Source of the DNA: an uncultured Eubacteriales bacterium
Lineage (GTDB): Bacteria > Bacillota > Clostridia > Oscillospirales > CAG-272
Reading direction: 5' to 3'
Assembly: GCA_934432725.1 (NCBI GenBank)
Contig: CAKRZE010000004.1
Span: 1 to 64,000, forward strand
Length of the DNA: 64,000 nucleotides
Below, in pieces: positions 43,462 through 52,912 of the stretch; within the stretch, counting starts at the first letter, position 1; every line of letters starts with the position of its first letter. The notes below the pieces were generated by a model. It had not been told where the DNA came from and made no database searches. It was given only the letters and a program-made list of their open reading frames with translations. A program made the position numbers and the translations under genes.

Positions 43462-43604
43462 TATACGCAGCCGGCATGTACTCCCACGGCTCTTTTCTGC
43501 CTGCGTACAGCCGGAAAGCGGCTTTGCCCGGGACCGTTCCGGACAGCAGCGCCTGCACAATGCTTCCGACTATTTTAAATTTCTCCCAAGGAGGATATCC
43601 TTTT

Positions 43605-45044
43605 ATGAATCAGTCCCATATTACACCCGAAAATCTCACCATGCTGTGCGATTTCTATGAATTGACCATGGGAAACGGCTATTTCCGCAGCGGCATCACA
43701 GACCGCATTTCGTACTTTGACATGTTTTTCCGGCGCGTGCCGGACGGCGGCGGCTTTGCCATCATGTGCGGCTTGCAGCAGGTCATCGACTATATCAAAA
43801 ATCTGCATTTTACAGAGGACGACATCGCTTTTCTGCGCGAAAAGGGCGGCTTTGACGAGGGCTTCCTTTCCTACCTGCGCAATTTCCGTTTCACCGGAGA
43901 TATTTACGCCATCCCGGAGGGCACCCCGATCTTTCCGGGCGAGCCCGTCCTGACGGTCCGCGCTCCCGCAATCGAGGCACAGTTTGTAGAGACCTTCATC
44001 CTGCTCACCATCAACCATCAGTCTCTCGTTGCAACCAAGGCAAACCGGATCGTCCGCGCTGCGGCGGGCAGACCGGTCAGTGAGTTCGGCTCCCGCCGCG
44101 CACAGGGAACCGCAGGCGCCATTCTCGGCGCACGCGCCTCCTATATTGCCGGCTGCGCCGGCTCCGCCTGCACCATTGCGGAGGAGCTGTACGGCGTCCC
44201 TGCCGGAGGCACGATGGCGCATTCCTGGGTCCTGATGTTCGACTCCGAATTTGAGGCATTTGACACCTACTGCTCACTGTATCCGCAAAACGCGACCCTC
44301 CTTGTGGACACCTACAATGTGCTGCAGCAGGGCGTTCCGAACGCGATCCGCGCCTTTAAAAAGCACGGCATTCAGAAATGCGCCATCCGGATCGACTCCG
44401 GCGATCTGACCTATCTTTCGGTCAAAGCGAGACAGATGCTGGACGAGGCAGGACTGCCCGACTGTAAAATCATCGCCTCCAACTCCCTGGACGAATACAC
44501 CATCCGGGACATTCTAGGTCAGGGAGCAAGGCTTGACGGCTTCGGCGTCGGCGAGCGTCTGGTCACCTCCAAGTCCGACCCGGTCTTCGGCGGTGTGTAT
44601 AAATTGTCCGCCGTGGAAAACGAGAAGGGAGAGATTATACCGAAAATCAAGATTTCGGAAAACCCCTCCAAAATCACCAATCCTCATTTCAAGAAAATTT
44701 ACCGTCTTTACGACCGGGAAAACCACAAGGCGATCGCGGACGTCATCTGCCTGCACGATGAGGTGATCGATCCCTCCGAGCCGTATGAGATCTTCGATCC
44801 CGACTACACCTGGAAGCGCAAGACGCTGACGGATTTTGTGGCGGAGGAGCTGATGAAGCCCGTGTTCCTCAGCGGTCGGTGCGTGTATCCGGAGCTTTCC
44901 ACCGAAGAGATCCGCAGACACTGCAAGGAGCAGCTTGCCATGCAGTGGGACGAGGTCAAGCGGTTTGAAAATCCGCACAACTATTATGTAGACCTGTCGC
45001 AGAAGCTTTGGGATATCAAGCAGGCGCTTTTGAAGGCGCACTGA
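43605..45044 (+). CDS. pncB: Nicotinate phosphoribosyltransferase
   Basis: A 479-aa protein; AAGGAGG lies 10 nt before ATG 43605. It joins nicotinate to phosphoribosyl pyrophosphate to make nicotinate mononucleotide, the first step of NAD salvage, in the cytoplasm. Family features in order: LCDFYELTMGNGYFRSGITD at the N-terminus, SEFGSRRAQG (phosphate site, about 165), YGVPAGGTMAHSWV with the catalytic His region (about 200), CAIRIDSGDLTYLS (about 265) and GFGVGERLVTS (about 320). The length is normal for the family. It is transcribed alone from the promoter at 43364. Confidence 0.93.
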   Translation: MNQSHITPENLTMLCDFYELTMGNGYFRSGITDRISYFDMFFRRVPDGGGFAIMCGLQQVIDYIKNLHFTEDDIAFLREKGGFDEGFLSYLRNFRFTGDIYAIPEGTPIFPGEPVLTVRAPAIEAQFVETFILLTINHQSLVATKANRIVRAAAGRPVSEFGSRRAQGTAGAILGARASYIAGCAGSACTIAEELYGVPAGGTMAHSWVLMFDSEFEAFDTYCSLYPQNATLLVDTYNVLQQGVPNAIRAFKKHGIQKCAIRIDSGDLTYLSVKARQMLDEAGLPDCKIIASNSLDEYTIRDILGQGARLDGFGVGERLVTSKSDPVFGGVYKLSAVENEKGEIIPKIKISENPSKITNPHFKKIYRLYDRENHKAIADVICLHDEVIDPSEPYEIFDPDYTWKRKTLTDFVAEELMKPVFLSGRCVYPELSTEEIRRHCKEQLAMQWDEVKRFENPHNYYVDLSQKLWDIKQALLKAH

Positions 45045-45084
45045 AAAAACCGGAGGTTTATTTCGTAAAATTCATATTTCCCTG

Positions 45085-45113
45085 TTGAATTGCTGTGTAA
45101 TTTATGTTAAAAT
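45085..45113 (+). promoter_or_regulatory. Promoter of the pgk-tpiA operon
   Basis: TTGAAT (45085-45090), 17-nt spacer, TAAAAT (45108-45113), 42 nt before pgk. Confidence 0.7.
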
Positions 45114-45155
45114 AGGGAGAAAATAAAGGCAACCGTAAAGAAAAGGAGAATATTC

Positions 45156-46343
45156 ATGTACAACAAAAAAACAATTGAAGATATTGAAGTCACCGGCAAA
45201 AGGGTCTTGGTCAGATGCGATTTCAACGTCCCGATGAAGGACGGCGTGATTACCGATGACAAGCGCATCGTGGAGGCACTGCCCACCGTGAAATATCTGG
45301 TGAATCACAATGCAAAGGTCATTCTCTGCTCCCATATGGGCAGACCGAAGGGCGAATTCAACATGAAATACTCTCTGGCGCCTGTCGCCGCACGTCTGAG
45401 CGAGCTTCTCGGCAAGCCGGTCGAACTCGCAAAGGACGTCATCGGAGAGGATGCGCAGAGCAAGGCGGCAGCACTGAAGGAGGGCGAGGTCCTTCTTCTG
45501 GAAAATGTCCGCTTCCACAAGGAAGAGGAGAAAAACGATCCCGCCTTCGCCAAGGCTTTGGCATCCATGGCTGAAATCTACGTCAACGATGCATTCGGAA
45601 CCGCACACCGCGCCCATGCATCCACTGCGGGCGTTGCGGATTATCTGCCGGCAGTCTGCGGCTATCTGATTCAGAAGGAAATCACCATCATGGGACAGGC
45701 TCTGTCCGATCCGAAGCGCCCGTTCATCGCAATCCTCGGCGGCGCAAAGGTCTCCGATAAAATCGGCGTCATCAACAACCTGATCGACAAGGTAGACACG
45801 CTGATCATCGGCGGCGGTATGGCGTACACGTTCTTCCGTGCGCTCGGAAACACCACAGGAACCTCCATCTGCGAAGAGGATCAGCTGGAGCTGGCGCTGG
45901 AGCTTCTGAAAAAGGCTCACGAAAAGAAGGTCAACTTCCTTTTGCCCGTTGATAACGTCATCGGCAGAACCTATGAAGAAAACACCACTTATATGCGCAT
46001 TTATTCGGACTCCATTCCGGACGGCTGGATGGGTCTGGATATCGGCGAAAAGACGCAGGAGCTGTTTGCAAAGTCCATTGAGGGCGCCGGAACCGTTGTC
46101 TGGAACGGTCCTATGGGCGTATCCGAGTGGGAGCATTTCGCTTCCGGTACGCGTGCCGTTGCAAAGGCAATCGCAGACTCCGGTGCGATCTCCATCATCG
46201 GCGGCGGCGATTCTGCGGCAGCTGTGGAAAAGCTCGGCTATGCCGACAAGATGACGCACATTTCCACCGGCGGCGGCGCTTCTCTGGAATTCCTTGAAGG
46301 CAAGGAGCTTCCCGGTATTGCCTGCCTGAACGACAAAGACTGA
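45156..46343 (+). CDS. pgk: Phosphoglycerate kinase
   Basis: A 395-aa protein with AAAGGAG 8 nt upstream. It interconverts 1,3-bisphosphoglycerate plus ADP and 3-phosphoglycerate plus ATP in glycolysis. Signatures: RVLVRCDFNVPMKDGVITDD (about 17-36), ILCSHMGRPKGEFN, FVNDAFGTAHRAHAS-type VNDAFGTAHRAHAST, GGAKVSDKIGVINNLIDKVD and the nucleotide loop IIGGGDSAAAVEKLG near 345. Normal length. tpiA follows after 21 nt. Confidence 0.97.
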   Translation: MYNKKTIEDIEVTGKRVLVRCDFNVPMKDGVITDDKRIVEALPTVKYLVNHNAKVILCSHMGRPKGEFNMKYSLAPVAARLSELLGKPVELAKDVIGEDAQSKAAALKEGEVLLLENVRFHKEEEKNDPAFAKALASMAEIYVNDAFGTAHRAHASTAGVADYLPAVCGYLIQKEITIMGQALSDPKRPFIAILGGAKVSDKIGVINNLIDKVDTLIIGGGMAYTFFRALGNTTGTSICEEDQLELALELLKKAHEKKVNFLLPVDNVIGRTYEENTTYMRIYSDSIPDGWMGLDIGEKTQELFAKSIEGAGTVVWNGPMGVSEWEHFASGTRAVAKAIADSGAISIIGGGDSAAAVEKLGYADKMTHISTGGGASLEFLEGKELPGIACLNDKD

Positions 46344-46364
46344 TTGCCGGAGGAGCAGAACAAA

Positions 46365-47132
46365 ATGGATAAGACCAAAAGAAAAGCGATTATCGCCGGA
46401 AACTGGAAAATGCATATGACGCCGGCGCAGACAACAAAGCTCATTGAAGAGCTGAAGCCTCTTGTCGCAGGGAAAGCCGGCTGTGAGATCGTTGTATGCG
46501 TTCCCTTTGTCGATATTGCAGCGGCAAAGGAAGCAGTCGGCGGCTCTGACATCAGGGTCGGTGCGCAGAATGTGCACTATGAAGAAAAGGGCGCCTTCAC
46601 CGGGGAAATCTCCGCAGAGATGCTTCTTGCCTGCGGTGCGGAATACGTGGTGATCGGTCACAGCGAACGCCGCCAGTATTTCGGAGAAACCGACAAGACT
46701 GTCAACCTGCGTCTGACCGCCGCGCTGCGCGCGGGTCTGAAGCCGATTCTCTGTGTCGGAGAGCTTCTGGAGCAGAGAGATCAGGGCATCACGAAGGAAA
46801 TCGTTTCCATGCAGACCAAAATCGCATTGGGCGGCATTGACGCCGAAGACGCTGCCAAGGTCGTCATCGCGTATGAGCCGGTATGGGCAATCGGAACCGG
46901 AAGAACCGCGACTGCCGATCAGGCGGAAGAGGTGTGCGCTGCCATCCGTGAAACGCTTGAAGAGCTGTACGGAGCCAAGACCGCAGAAGCCGTCACCGTG
47001 CAATACGGCGGCTCCATGAAGCCGGGCAACGCCGCAGAGCTTCTCGGCAAGAAGGATGTGGACGGCGGTCTGATCGGAGGCGCCTCTCTGGTTGCCAAGG
47101 ACTTCGCCGCAATCGTCGAAGCAGCACAGTAA
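46365..47132 (+). CDS. tpiA: Triosephosphate isomerase
   Basis: A 255-aa protein; ATG 46365 with GGAGGAG 9 nt upstream. It interconverts dihydroxyacetone phosphate and glyceraldehyde 3-phosphate. Active-site residues are visible: K in AGNWKMH, H in VVIGHSERRQYF, and E in the signature VIAYEPVWAIGTGRTAT. The phosphate loop YGGSMKPGNA and the end GGLIGGASLVAKDFAAIVEA are typical. It is co-transcribed with pgk. gap and gpm are not next to it in this window. Confidence 0.97.
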   Translation: MDKTKRKAIIAGNWKMHMTPAQTTKLIEELKPLVAGKAGCEIVVCVPFVDIAAAKEAVGGSDIRVGAQNVHYEEKGAFTGEISAEMLLACGAEYVVIGHSERRQYFGETDKTVNLRLTAALRAGLKPILCVGELLEQRDQGITKEIVSMQTKIALGGIDAEDAAKVVIAYEPVWAIGTGRTATADQAEEVCAAIRETLEELYGAKTAEAVTVQYGGSMKPGNAAELLGKKDVDGGLIGGASLVAKDFAAIVEAAQ

Positions 47133-47304
47133 AACAAGTCAGGGGTGTCTCAAAGCGGAGCAATCGTTTTGCGGCACCCTCTGTTCATGCCGCCGGAGGT
47201 CCGTTTTTCTGCCGTTTCATCCCTCCGTCCCTGCCGGCGCGGAACCAGGAGGCTTTGTCTCCCGGCACACCGCAATCCGTCAGGCGGAAGAAAGGAGTTT
47301 TTCT

Positions 47305-49818
47305 ATGAACAGCATATCGGTCAGAACAGTGTTTCTGCGTTTTTTCCTTCTGTTCACGACAGCGCTGTGCCTCCTGCTTCTGCCGTCCGCAGCGGAAATC
47401 CAGGAAAACCGGATAGAATCCGTCACGGTCGAAAAGGGCGGCGGAACGCTTACGGTCAATGCCGCATTCGGCAGCACCTATGTCTCCGCCGATCCGAAAA
47501 AATTCGTCTATCTGTTCGGGCTGTCGGCATGCGACAGCGAAAATGAGCTTTCCTCACTCAGTCCGCTCAGCGTTGTACGCATCGGCGCTTCGGTCACACA
47601 GTCCGTTTCGCTTGAAAACGGCCGGGATGACCTGCTGTATGCCCGTTATCTTTTTGCGGAAAAGGACGGCACGGAATACCGCGCGATCACAAATGCGGCA
47701 TATGTCTCCAATCCGGAGCAGGCGGCATCCTCCGTATTTTCTTTTCCCGAAAAACGGTCCAAAAAAGGACTGCGGATCCAGATGGATTCGGATGCGCAGC
47801 TGCTCGGGGTGTCCCACACCGTCATCAATGTTCCGATCAATCGCTTCTTTACGGCGAACCGCAGCGATGAGGAGACAATTTCCTTTCTGCATGCCGGAAA
47901 AACCTATTATCTGAAGCAGAATCAGGTGGAGCTTTTGGATCATTCCGTCCGGAACTATACAAAAGCAGGCATAAACTGCATTCTTTCCGTTCTTCTGACC
48001 GCGCCGGAAAAGGATCAGGACGCAACGCTCGCCTGTTTGTACGCAGACGGCGTTTCGGGGGATGAGGCGTCCCTGTTCGCCATCAATACGGCAAACCGGG
48101 AGGCGCTGTCCTATTTTGAAGCCTTTATGGAATTTCTCGCGGAGCGATATACCCGTCCGGACGGAGAATACGGCTTTGCCGGAAGCTTCATCCTCGGCAA
48201 TACGGTCAATTCCAACCGTATTTATAACTATATGGGAGAAAAGAATCTTTCCGCCTATGTTGCCTCCTACGCTTCCCTGCTCCGCACCGCGTATACCGCA
48301 GCGGTATCCAGGTATCAGAATGCCCGGATTTACGTTCCTGTCGGAAACAACTTCAACCAGGCATCGGCAGACACCTCGCTCCGCGAAAATCCGCTTCTGG
48401 ACTATGCCGGAAAGGCGTTTCTCGATGCGCTTGCCTCGGAGATCAGACTGACGGGGGATTTCCCCTGGAGGCTTGCCGTAAATCCTTACGCTTCCGACCC
48501 GAATTCCGCCGATTTCAGGACGGATGCACTCGCTGACGACACCTTTGATACCCCGTATGTCACGATGAAAAACATTGAAGTTCTCTGCCGCTATCTTGCT
48601 TCCGAGGAAATTGCCTGTCAGGGCAGCGCACGCCGGCTTCTGATTGCCGATTTTGCCGTCGGGGGGGAATACGGCACAGACTCCGAAGCCATGCAGGCAG
48701 CCCTGTTCTGCTATGCCTACTATAAGTGCTGTACGCTTGATCAGATCGATGCCCTGATCTGGCACATACAGACCGACCACCCGGATGAAACCGGAAAATT
48801 CGGAATATGGGCATCGGAAAGCACCGGAAGCAATTATCTGCCCTCTGCAAAAAAGAAGCTCTATCAAAGCTTCCGCTATATCGATACCGTTCCGCTCGAC
48901 AATTCCGAATACCGTAAAACCGCGATCGACTTTGCGCTCCCGCTCCTCGGCGCATCCGCATGGGATGAGCTGCTTCCCGGATTTGACCCCGATACCGCAT
49001 CTGTCAAGAAAATCTGCGAGCAGATCCCCGTTTCCTCCCAAACTCCCGAAAGACAGTATACCGCACGCACGCTCTATGATTTTTCCGGCAATTCGCTCTA
49101 CGGCTTTTACCCCGCCGACTACGTCAATTATATTGAGCAGCAGGATGACGCTGTGCAGGGGCAGGTGCTGTATGCACAGCTTTTTCCCGCCAACCGCATG
49201 GAATACCGCGGCATAGCGGACTTTGGCAGCACTCCCTTCAGTCTTGAAAAAGCGGCATATATTTCCGTCTGTCTGTATGCAAAAATGCCGCAGGCGACCT
49301 CTAAGGTGACGGTCATGCTCCGCTTTTCCGGCACGGACGGCGATACGGAAACGGTCTTTGAAGGAATTGCGCAGACGGATGCCAATGCATGGAGCACCGT
49401 ATACTTTCCGGTCGAACAGTATGCAAAGCTCGTCCGGGAAGCCGGGGATCTGCGCATTTGGATCAAAGCGCAGGATGAGCAGGCTTCGGATGAAGACTGT
49501 GCGCTTGCCGTCTCGAAAATCACGCTTTATACCAAAAGCGGCATCACCGGATGGAAAACGCTGATCATCATAGCTGCTGTTTTAACGGGAATCATCGCCG
49601 CAGGCTTTGTCCTGCTCCTGCTCACGGCACGCGGAAAGCAGCGGAAGCAGAACCGCAGACGGGAAGAAAAGCGGCACCGCATGAAGCACGGAACCGCATC
49701 CGTCAGATACCGCTATCGCTCCAGCAGAGATGCTCCTTCTCCGCGCGGCACCTCGGTCCCGCGCCCCGAAAAGCCGCAGCTTCGGGGCAAAGACAAGAAA
49801 GAAAAACGAAACCGGTAA
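47305..49818 (+). CDS. Secreted, membrane-anchored DUF5722-like protein
   Basis: An 837-aa protein; AAAGGAG lies 7 nt before ATG 47305. A signal peptide (FLRFFLLFTTALCLLLLPSA) leads to a beta-rich domain (about 30-150) and a TIM-barrel-like glycosidase-type domain (about 155-560; LGVSHTVINVPINRF, GEYGFAGSFILGNTVNSNRI, ARIYVPVGNNFNQ). This matches my memory of DUF5722, a family related to glycoside hydrolases. A carbohydrate-binding-like domain (about 590-740) and one C-terminal membrane helix (TLIIIAAVLTGIIAAGFVLL) follow, with a basic cytoplasmic tail. It would sit on the outer face of the membrane; its substrate is unknown. Confidence 0.7.
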   Translation: MNSISVRTVFLRFFLLFTTALCLLLLPSAAEIQENRIESVTVEKGGGTLTVNAAFGSTYVSADPKKFVYLFGLSACDSENELSSLSPLSVVRIGASVTQSVSLENGRDDLLYARYLFAEKDGTEYRAITNAAYVSNPEQAASSVFSFPEKRSKKGLRIQMDSDAQLLGVSHTVINVPINRFFTANRSDEETISFLHAGKTYYLKQNQVELLDHSVRNYTKAGINCILSVLLTAPEKDQDATLACLYADGVSGDEASLFAINTANREALSYFEAFMEFLAERYTRPDGEYGFAGSFILGNTVNSNRIYNYMGEKNLSAYVASYASLLRTAYTAAVSRYQNARIYVPVGNNFNQASADTSLRENPLLDYAGKAFLDALASEIRLTGDFPWRLAVNPYASDPNSADFRTDALADDTFDTPYVTMKNIEVLCRYLASEEIACQGSARRLLIADFAVGGEYGTDSEAMQAALFCYAYYKCCTLDQIDALIWHIQTDHPDETGKFGIWASESTGSNYLPSAKKKLYQSFRYIDTVPLDNSEYRKTAIDFALPLLGASAWDELLPGFDPDTASVKKICEQIPVSSQTPERQYTARTLYDFSGNSLYGFYPADYVNYIEQQDDAVQGQVLYAQLFPANRMEYRGIADFGSTPFSLEKAAYISVCLYAKMPQATSKVTVMLRFSGTDGDTETVFEGIAQTDANAWSTVYFPVEQYAKLVREAGDLRIWIKAQDEQASDEDCALAVSKITLYTKSGITGWKTLIIIAAVLTGIIAAGFVLLLLTARGKQRKQNRRREEKRHRMKHGTASVRYRYRSSRDAPSPRGTSVPRPEKPQLRGKDKKEKRNR

Positions 49819-49924
49819 GCGGTTTTGTCTGACAGCCGCTCCGTCTGAAAATATCCGATCCTTCGCGGACTTTCGCCGCTTTCCCGCAGTCCAAAACCGC
49901 TGCCCCCAAAAACAGAGAACCAAC

Positions 49925-49964
49925 AAAAAAGGGCTTCTGAAAGCCCGGACACTTTCGGAAGCCC
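49925..49964 (-). terminator. Hairpin with minus-strand T run
   Basis: GGGCTTCTGAAAG pairs with CTTTCGGAAGCCC (one mismatch), followed on the minus strand by T6. No minus-strand gene precedes it, so its use is unclear. Confidence 0.45.
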
Positions 49965-50090
49965 CTCAAAGATGCCGGTCGATTCCGGCGTTTTTGATTG
50001 CATTTCCGGACGTTTTTGCCGTATGCCTTTGCTTTTTCGGCTTTTCCTGCGGCAATACGGTATCCATCAAGCCTCAAAACCAATTCCGGC

Positions 50091-50132
50091 GGGGTGTGAA
50101 AAACTCAAAACGGGTTTTTTACACCCCTTTTT
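50091..50132 (+). terminator. Terminator upstream of the spoVA operon
   Basis: GGGGTGTGAAAAA pairs with TTTTTTACACCCC, followed by T5. It stops transcription from the DUF5722-like gene before spoVAC. Confidence 0.75.
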
Positions 50133-50275
50133 CTGTCCATTCCGTAAATATGCCGCACGTATCAAAAAAGTGCTTTTTTGCCGTATAACCCGAAGCGCAT
50201 CTGAGGATACTGTACATAAAAGAAATCACAGGGCGCAGCTGTCTGCGTCCCCTGAAAACCTTCGGGAGAACTGCC

Positions 50276-50713
50276 ATGAACAAAAACGAATATAAGAAGT
50301 ATGCCGAACGCCGCGCAAAGCAGTCAAATCTTCCCTTAGACTGTCTGAAGGCATTTGCCATCGGCGGCGCCATCTGCGCATTTGCCCAGATTCTGTTTGC
50401 GCTGTACACCATGCTCCGCGTCCCGGAGGACACCGTGAAGATTCTGGTGCCCTGCACGCTGATTTTTCTGACCGCACTGTTTACGGGTCTAGACCTTTTT
50501 GACAAGCTTGCCATGCACGCCGGGGCGGGTACGCTGGTCCCGATTACCGGCTTCGCCAATGCCGTTGCCGCTCCCGCCATCGATACCCGTGCAGAGGGAT
50601 GGATCCTCGGACTCGGTGCAAAGATCTTCACCATTTCCGGTCCGGTCATTCTGTACGGCACGCTGGCTTCCGTTCTGTACGGCATCATTTACTGGATCGT
50701 TTCTCTTTTCTGA
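50276..50713 (+). CDS. spoVAC: Stage V sporulation protein AC
   Basis: A 145-aa membrane protein. SpoVAC is the mechanosensitive channel subunit that lets dipicolinic acid pass the forespore and spore inner membrane. It has the conserved start YAERRAKQSNLPLDCLKAFA, GGAICAFAQILFALY and the motif GAGTLVPITGFANAVAAPAI. Four membrane segments. CGGGAGA lies upstream of the ATG. It is first of three spoVA genes in order AC-AD-AE. Confidence 0.95.
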   Translation: MNKNEYKKYAERRAKQSNLPLDCLKAFAIGGAICAFAQILFALYTMLRVPEDTVKILVPCTLIFLTALFTGLDLFDKLAMHAGAGTLVPITGFANAVAAPAIDTRAEGWILGLGAKIFTISGPVILYGTLASVLYGIIYWIVSLF

Positions 50714-50750
50714 GAAAGCCCCCAATTCAAACGAAAGGCGATAGACCGAC

Positions 50751-51758
50751 ATGAAAAGCGATGTTATTTCATTCAAAAATGCTCCGGTGATTCTTTCCCG
50801 CGCAACCGTGGTAGGAAAAAAGGAATTTGAGGGTCCCATAGGCTCCCTGTTTGACCGCCACGATGACACGGACACCTTCGGAAAAAACACATGGGAGCAG
50901 TCGGAAAGCGAGATGCAGCGGCTTGCACTGGAGCTTTCCATTCAGAAGGCAAACCTGAAAAACACCGATATCGGCGCCGTTTTCGCGGGTGATCTGATCA
51001 ACCAGTGTACCGGGTCGGCATACGGTCTGATCAGCTTCGGCATCCCGTATTTCGGCTTATACGGTGCATGCTCCACTGCTGCCGAGGGGCTGATCCTCGC
51101 CTCGCTCGCCCTGAATGCCGGCGCCTTTGATCGGGTCGCAGTCGTCACCTCCTCCCACAACTGCTCCGCAGAGCGCCAGTTCCGCTATCCGATTGAATAC
51201 GGCGGACAGCGGACTCCCACTGCGCAGTGGACCGTAACCGGTTCTGCGGCGTTTCTGCTCGGCTCTGACCGCGGCGCCGCCTATATCACCGAGGCGCTTC
51301 CGGGACGCTCCATCGACCTCGGAATCGACGATGCAGCCAACATGGGCGCCGCTATGGCTCCCGCAGCGGTCGATACGCTGACGCGCTACTTCAAAGCCAC
51401 AGGAAAAAAGCCCTCCGACTTTGACATGATCGTAACCGGAGATCTCGGCTATGAGGGACATGCCATCGTACTGGATCTGATGAAAAAGCAGGGCATCGAC
51501 CTGTCCTCCAACTACACGGACTGCGGACTTCTGATCTATGACCGGAAAAAGCAGGACATGCATGCGGGCGGCTCCGGCTGCGCCTGTTCTGCGGCTGTGC
51601 TTGCCGCACTGCTTCTCGACCGGTTTGAGCGGGGCGAGCTGCATGACATTCTCTGGATGGGAACCGGAGCTCTGATGAGTCCGATGAGTGTTCAGCAGGG
51701 GCTGAGCATCCCGGGAATCTGCCACCTTGTCCGCATTACAAAGGAGCGTATGCTGTGA
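50751..51758 (+). CDS. spoVAD: Stage V sporulation protein AD
   Basis: A 335-aa soluble, thiolase-fold protein that binds dipicolinic acid and works with SpoVAC. Typical wording: FKNAPVILSRATVVGKKEFE, then GSLFDRHDDTDTFGKNTWEQ, AVFAGDLINQCTGSAYGL and GIPYFGLYGACSTAAEGLIL. It starts 37 nt after spoVAC with GAAAGGCGATAG upstream, and its TGA overlaps the spoVAE ATG by one base. Confidence 0.96.
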   Translation: MKSDVISFKNAPVILSRATVVGKKEFEGPIGSLFDRHDDTDTFGKNTWEQSESEMQRLALELSIQKANLKNTDIGAVFAGDLINQCTGSAYGLISFGIPYFGLYGACSTAAEGLILASLALNAGAFDRVAVVTSSHNCSAERQFRYPIEYGGQRTPTAQWTVTGSAAFLLGSDRGAAYITEALPGRSIDLGIDDAANMGAAMAPAAVDTLTRYFKATGKKPSDFDMIVTGDLGYEGHAIVLDLMKKQGIDLSSNYTDCGLLIYDRKKQDMHAGGSGCACSAAVLAALLLDRFERGELHDILWMGTGALMSPMSVQQGLSIPGICHLVRITKERML

Positions 51759-52123
51759 TGGATTTTTTGTGTGATCTTCTGTTTGCGTTTTTGATCGGAG
51801 GCGCATTCTGTGCCGTCGCACAGGTTCTGATCGATAAAACAAAGCTGACGCCGGCGCGCATTCTTGTCGCCTATGTCGTCGCCGGCGTGTTCCTGACCGC
51901 AGTCGGTCTGTATGAGCCGCTGGTCAAATTTGCAAAATGCGGCGCCACCACCCCCCTGACAGGCTTTGGATATACGCTTGCCAAGGGCGTTGAAAAAGCG
52001 ATCCGGGAAAACGGTCCGATCGGCATTCTGACCGGCGGGCTGAGCGGAGCCGCTGGCGGAATTACGGCGGCGCTCCTGTTCGGCGTGCTTGCCGCACTGT
52101 GCTTCCGGGCAAAGCCGAAATGA
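51758..52123 (+). CDS. spoVAE: Stage V sporulation protein AE
   Basis: A 121-aa membrane protein starting at the ATG that overlaps the spoVAD stop (TGATG); AAGGAG lies 11 nt upstream. SpoVAE-type features: LLFAFLIGGAFCAVAQVLID, LTAVGLYEPLVKFAKCGATT, PLTGFGYTLAKGVEKAI, about four membrane segments. It ends the operon. spoVAA, AB and AF are not beside it. Confidence 0.94.
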   Translation: MDFLCDLLFAFLIGGAFCAVAQVLIDKTKLTPARILVAYVVAGVFLTAVGLYEPLVKFAKCGATTPLTGFGYTLAKGVEKAIRENGPIGILTGGLSGAAGGITAALLFGVLAALCFRAKPK

Positions 52124-52497
52124 TATCAATGCTGCTGTTACGGAACCCTGCCGTATCAGATAAAGCCTACCGGCAGCATGAGCACTGCCGCACCCGGATT
52201 GTCACGCTGCAGAATGCCGATTCCGCAGTCGGCTGAAATTTTTTGAAATGCATCGCATTCGCACCTCCGAAGCCGCAAAAAAGCAGGATGCATCCCGTTT
52301 GCGCGGGCACCCTTCGGCTGCCGGAAGCGCCGTGTATGCACCGCCCTCCCTGCCGAAAGCGTTATCGTCACGGTCTACAGAATGCCGGCTTGCGGAAGAA
52401 CAGGAATGCATTCCGGTATCTCCGGAGCCTTCCGTCAGAATACACCTGCGACGTTCCGCTGCCGGACAACCCCGCAGGACGAAACAAATACTGTCAG
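52124..52497. other. Gap after the spoVA operon
   Basis: About 370 nt with no supported gene. Confidence 0.3.
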
Positions 52498-52536
52498 AAA
52501 AACGGGACCTGACCGGTGCAGTGCCGGTCAGGTCCC
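52498..52536 (-). terminator. Minus-strand terminator behind the holin-like gene
   Basis: A 13-bp perfect stem (GGGACCTGACCGG with CCGGTCAGGTCCC), 7-nt loop, followed on the minus strand by G and T5. Confidence 0.8.
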
Positions 52537-52708
52537 AAAACGATTTTCGAAATACTCCAATCATCCGAGCCGCGCTGTAACCGTCCTTTGCCGTCTCACC
52601 GGCAATCCGCAGCCAAAAAGCCGCCGGGGCGGACGGATACGGAAGCAGCCAACCGATCATTCCCCCTCCGGACCGCTCCGTATCCATGGAACCGCATGCC
52701 CCGCCGCC

Positions 52709-52912
52709 TTATTCCTTCTTGTCCGTCAGGCTCACCGCAGAGTTCATCAGAGACAGAAGGACCGACAAGACCGCCGCAGCGCCGACAGCCATCCAGTTAA
52801 CCTTTCCGATTGCTGCTGCCGTTCCGATTGCCGCGGTTATCGTTTGCGCTGCCGCCTTCACAGCCCTGTGTCCCGCTTCCCTCAGCCGGATTTTCCAATT
52901 GCCGTTTTTCAT
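52709..52912 (-). CDS. Small holin-like membrane protein
   Basis: A 67-aa protein; AGGAGG lies 8 nt before ATG 52912. The wording NGNWKIRLREAGHRAVKA, then IGTAAAIGKVNWMAVGAAAV, then LSVLLSLMNSAVSL follows small phage holins of the r1t type (NWKxRLKN start, IGxVNWxAV before the second helix). Two short membrane helices. No lysin or other phage gene is close, so it is either a relic or a domesticated holin-like protein. The terminator at 52498-52536 fits its transcript. Confidence 0.65.
   Translation of the reverse strand: MKNGNWKIRLREAGHRAVKAAAQTITAAIGTAAAIGKVNWMAVGAAAVLSVLLSLMNSAVSLTDKKE

Noticed and set aside
45102..47003. Minus-strand open frame of 633 codons across pgk and tpiA
   Set aside because: Both glycolytic genes on the plus strand are unmistakable.
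50180..50275. Sigma-G promoter before spoVAC
   Set aside because: A CATAAAA-like -10 occurs, but the -35 match at the right spacing is too weak to report as a site, although such a promoter is expected biologically.
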